Assembly: GCA_947179485.1 (NCBI GenBank)
Contig: OX359248.1
Location: 53,330,386-53,394,385 of the forward strand
DNA: 64,000 nt
Source: Allacma fusca
Lineage: Eukaryota; Arthropoda; Collembola; Symphypleona; Sminthuridae
Direction of reading: 5' to 3'
Shown here piece after piece: positions 62,896 through 64,000 of the stretch. The notes below the pieces were generated by a model, which searched no databases, had not been told where the DNA came from, and saw only the letters and a list, made by a program, of their open reading frames with translations. How positions within the stretch are numbered: position 1 is the first letter of the stretch; every line of letters starts with the position of its first letter. The position numbers were made by a program, and so were the translations under genes.

Positions 62896-63083
62896 CAGTA
62901 AAAGCCCGACATAAGGGATTCTCAATGGAATGTACAATTTAGTCCCTCATAAAGGAATTTTCCTTATAAGAAACTTCTAAAGCACATTATAGTAAATGAA
63001 AGTTGAAAGTTGGGGCTAAATAAATACTTCACTTATATCGATACATTCCTTAAAAGCTGAGCCCTTATAACGAACTCCCACTG
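62896..63083. mobile_element. TA-flanked inverted-repeat element (MITE-like)
   Basis: Left end CAGTAAAAGCCCGACATAAG; right end reversed CAGTGGGAGTTCGTTATAAG. 188 bp with TA at 62894-95 and 63084-85. Same class as the copies at 59742, 40560 and 31900. Confidence 0.6.
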
Positions 63084-63469
63084 TAGATCTGACTAGTATT
63101 ACACGGAGTCAAGATTTATTTAATGTTCATGCGCTACCTACAGTATTTAGCAGCACTCTTAAATTAATATTTAAACAAGTAAACTAGTATTTACTTGTTT
63201 ATTAAATGCTGTATGTAAAGGGCCATCCAAACCAACTGGGGTTTGTTAATCGTCATTTTCTATCTTGCTGGGATGGTGACTTCAAGTGCTTTAACAAGTT
63301 CCCAGTTCCTGATGCCATTTGCTTAGAAAAATGTTTTCTAATCATAAGAAACTATGGACTTAAGTAATAAAATTATTACTACTTTATCTCCGGTACAATA
63401 TTACTTAAAAATTAAAAAACGCTTTTGAACAGGGGTTTCACAAGTATTTGACCTCACTGAAATGTACCC

Positions 63470-63810
63470 TTGTAAACTGCTCTCTTTATCAAGTGCTTTT
63501 ATTATAAGTATAACGCAAAATGCTGTTATTATAAGTACAGCGCAAAATGCTCTCATTATCAAGAAACGCAAAATTATTTCTTTATCATGTAGCGCATCAT
63601 ATTCTCATTAACAAGTAGAGCAAAAAGCTCTTTTATCAAGTACGGCAAAATGCTCTCATTATCAAATAGCCAGAAATGCTACAATGAGCAAGTATCGAAA
63701 AATAATATCAATATATAGAATACCAAAAATTGCTCTTTATATTAAGTAGCGGGCAATCCCCTCATTATCATGTAGCGCGAAATGCTATGTTTATCAAGTA
63801 TAATCCTAAT
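63470..63810. repeat. Degenerate short tandem array
   Basis: About ten diverged copies of a roughly 30-bp word of the form 'atcaagtagcgcaaaatgct' plus 'ctcatt', with many substitutions and length changes. It looks like an old minisatellite. The right end of the window (63860-64000) then carries 'gttccgttccg' words of another, unidentified repeat. Confidence 0.7.
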
Positions 63811-64000
63811 GCGGCCATTATTAAGCTACGCATACCAGATTCTAGAGCTTCCAATGTGTTCAACATTTCTGTTCCGTAGGAAATTCCGTTCCGTTCCGAA
63901 ACCTACAAATAATATTGGTCCCGGTTCCGTTCCGGCTGTCGGGACATCGGAACATTTGAACTGACACCGTTCGGAACACAGGAGTAAAGTATTTTTTCCG

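Overview
The window is animal nuclear DNA, AT-rich, with GT-AG introns and many short, diverged transposon remnants. The gene families and gene structure fit an arthropod. A copepod crustacean is my guess from the general look of the sequence, not something the sequence proves. Three host genes can be reconstructed exon by exon, all reading cleanly across their splice junctions.

Layout. (1) 1-1993: the 5' part of an LTR retrotransposon on the minus strand (LTR, primer-binding site, leader, gag-like frame) that runs off the left edge. (2) 4068-46139, plus strand: one large P4-ATPase (phospholipid flippase) gene of the ATP8B group. It has about 25 constant coding exons and two alternative coding first exons. 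The upstream one (4068-4107, 13 codons) gives a normal-length protein of 1233 residues. The second (18635-19841, 402 codons) gives a 1622-residue protein with a Ser-rich, Cys-clustered N-terminal extension. A frame-preserving 65-codon exon candidate (37969-38163) sits in the intron between the phosphorylation-site exons and the nucleotide-binding-domain exons. (3) 49572-51104, plus: a five-exon ELOVL6-like very-long-chain fatty acid elongase of 276 residues, with one GC-AG intron. (4) 51684-53520, minus: a three-exon DUF229 (alkaline-phosphatase/sulfatase-like fold) type II membrane protein of 529 residues, convergent with the elongase.

The rest, about 53.5-64 kb and the flippase introns, is repeat country. 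It holds three hAT-type elements with 8-bp target duplications, one of them carrying a nested fold-back element and one keeping a decayed hAT dimerisation region. Two families of small inverted-repeat elements recur through the introns: one flanked by TA with CAGT ends, the other with GTCGGTGAAGAGG ends. There is a 41-bp minisatellite at 57.4-57.95 kb, a degenerate short array near the right edge, and AT-rich tandem repeats.

The flippase and elongase both act on membrane lipids, and the DUF229 product is predicted to be membrane anchored. Nothing in the sequence shows that they are co-regulated. No CRISPR array, tRNA, rRNA or bacterial-type operon was seen. The most unusual host feature is the flippase transcript architecture: two start exons 14.5 kb apart sharing the same splice phase, plus the internal exon candidate that could be a cassette or an early terminal exon.
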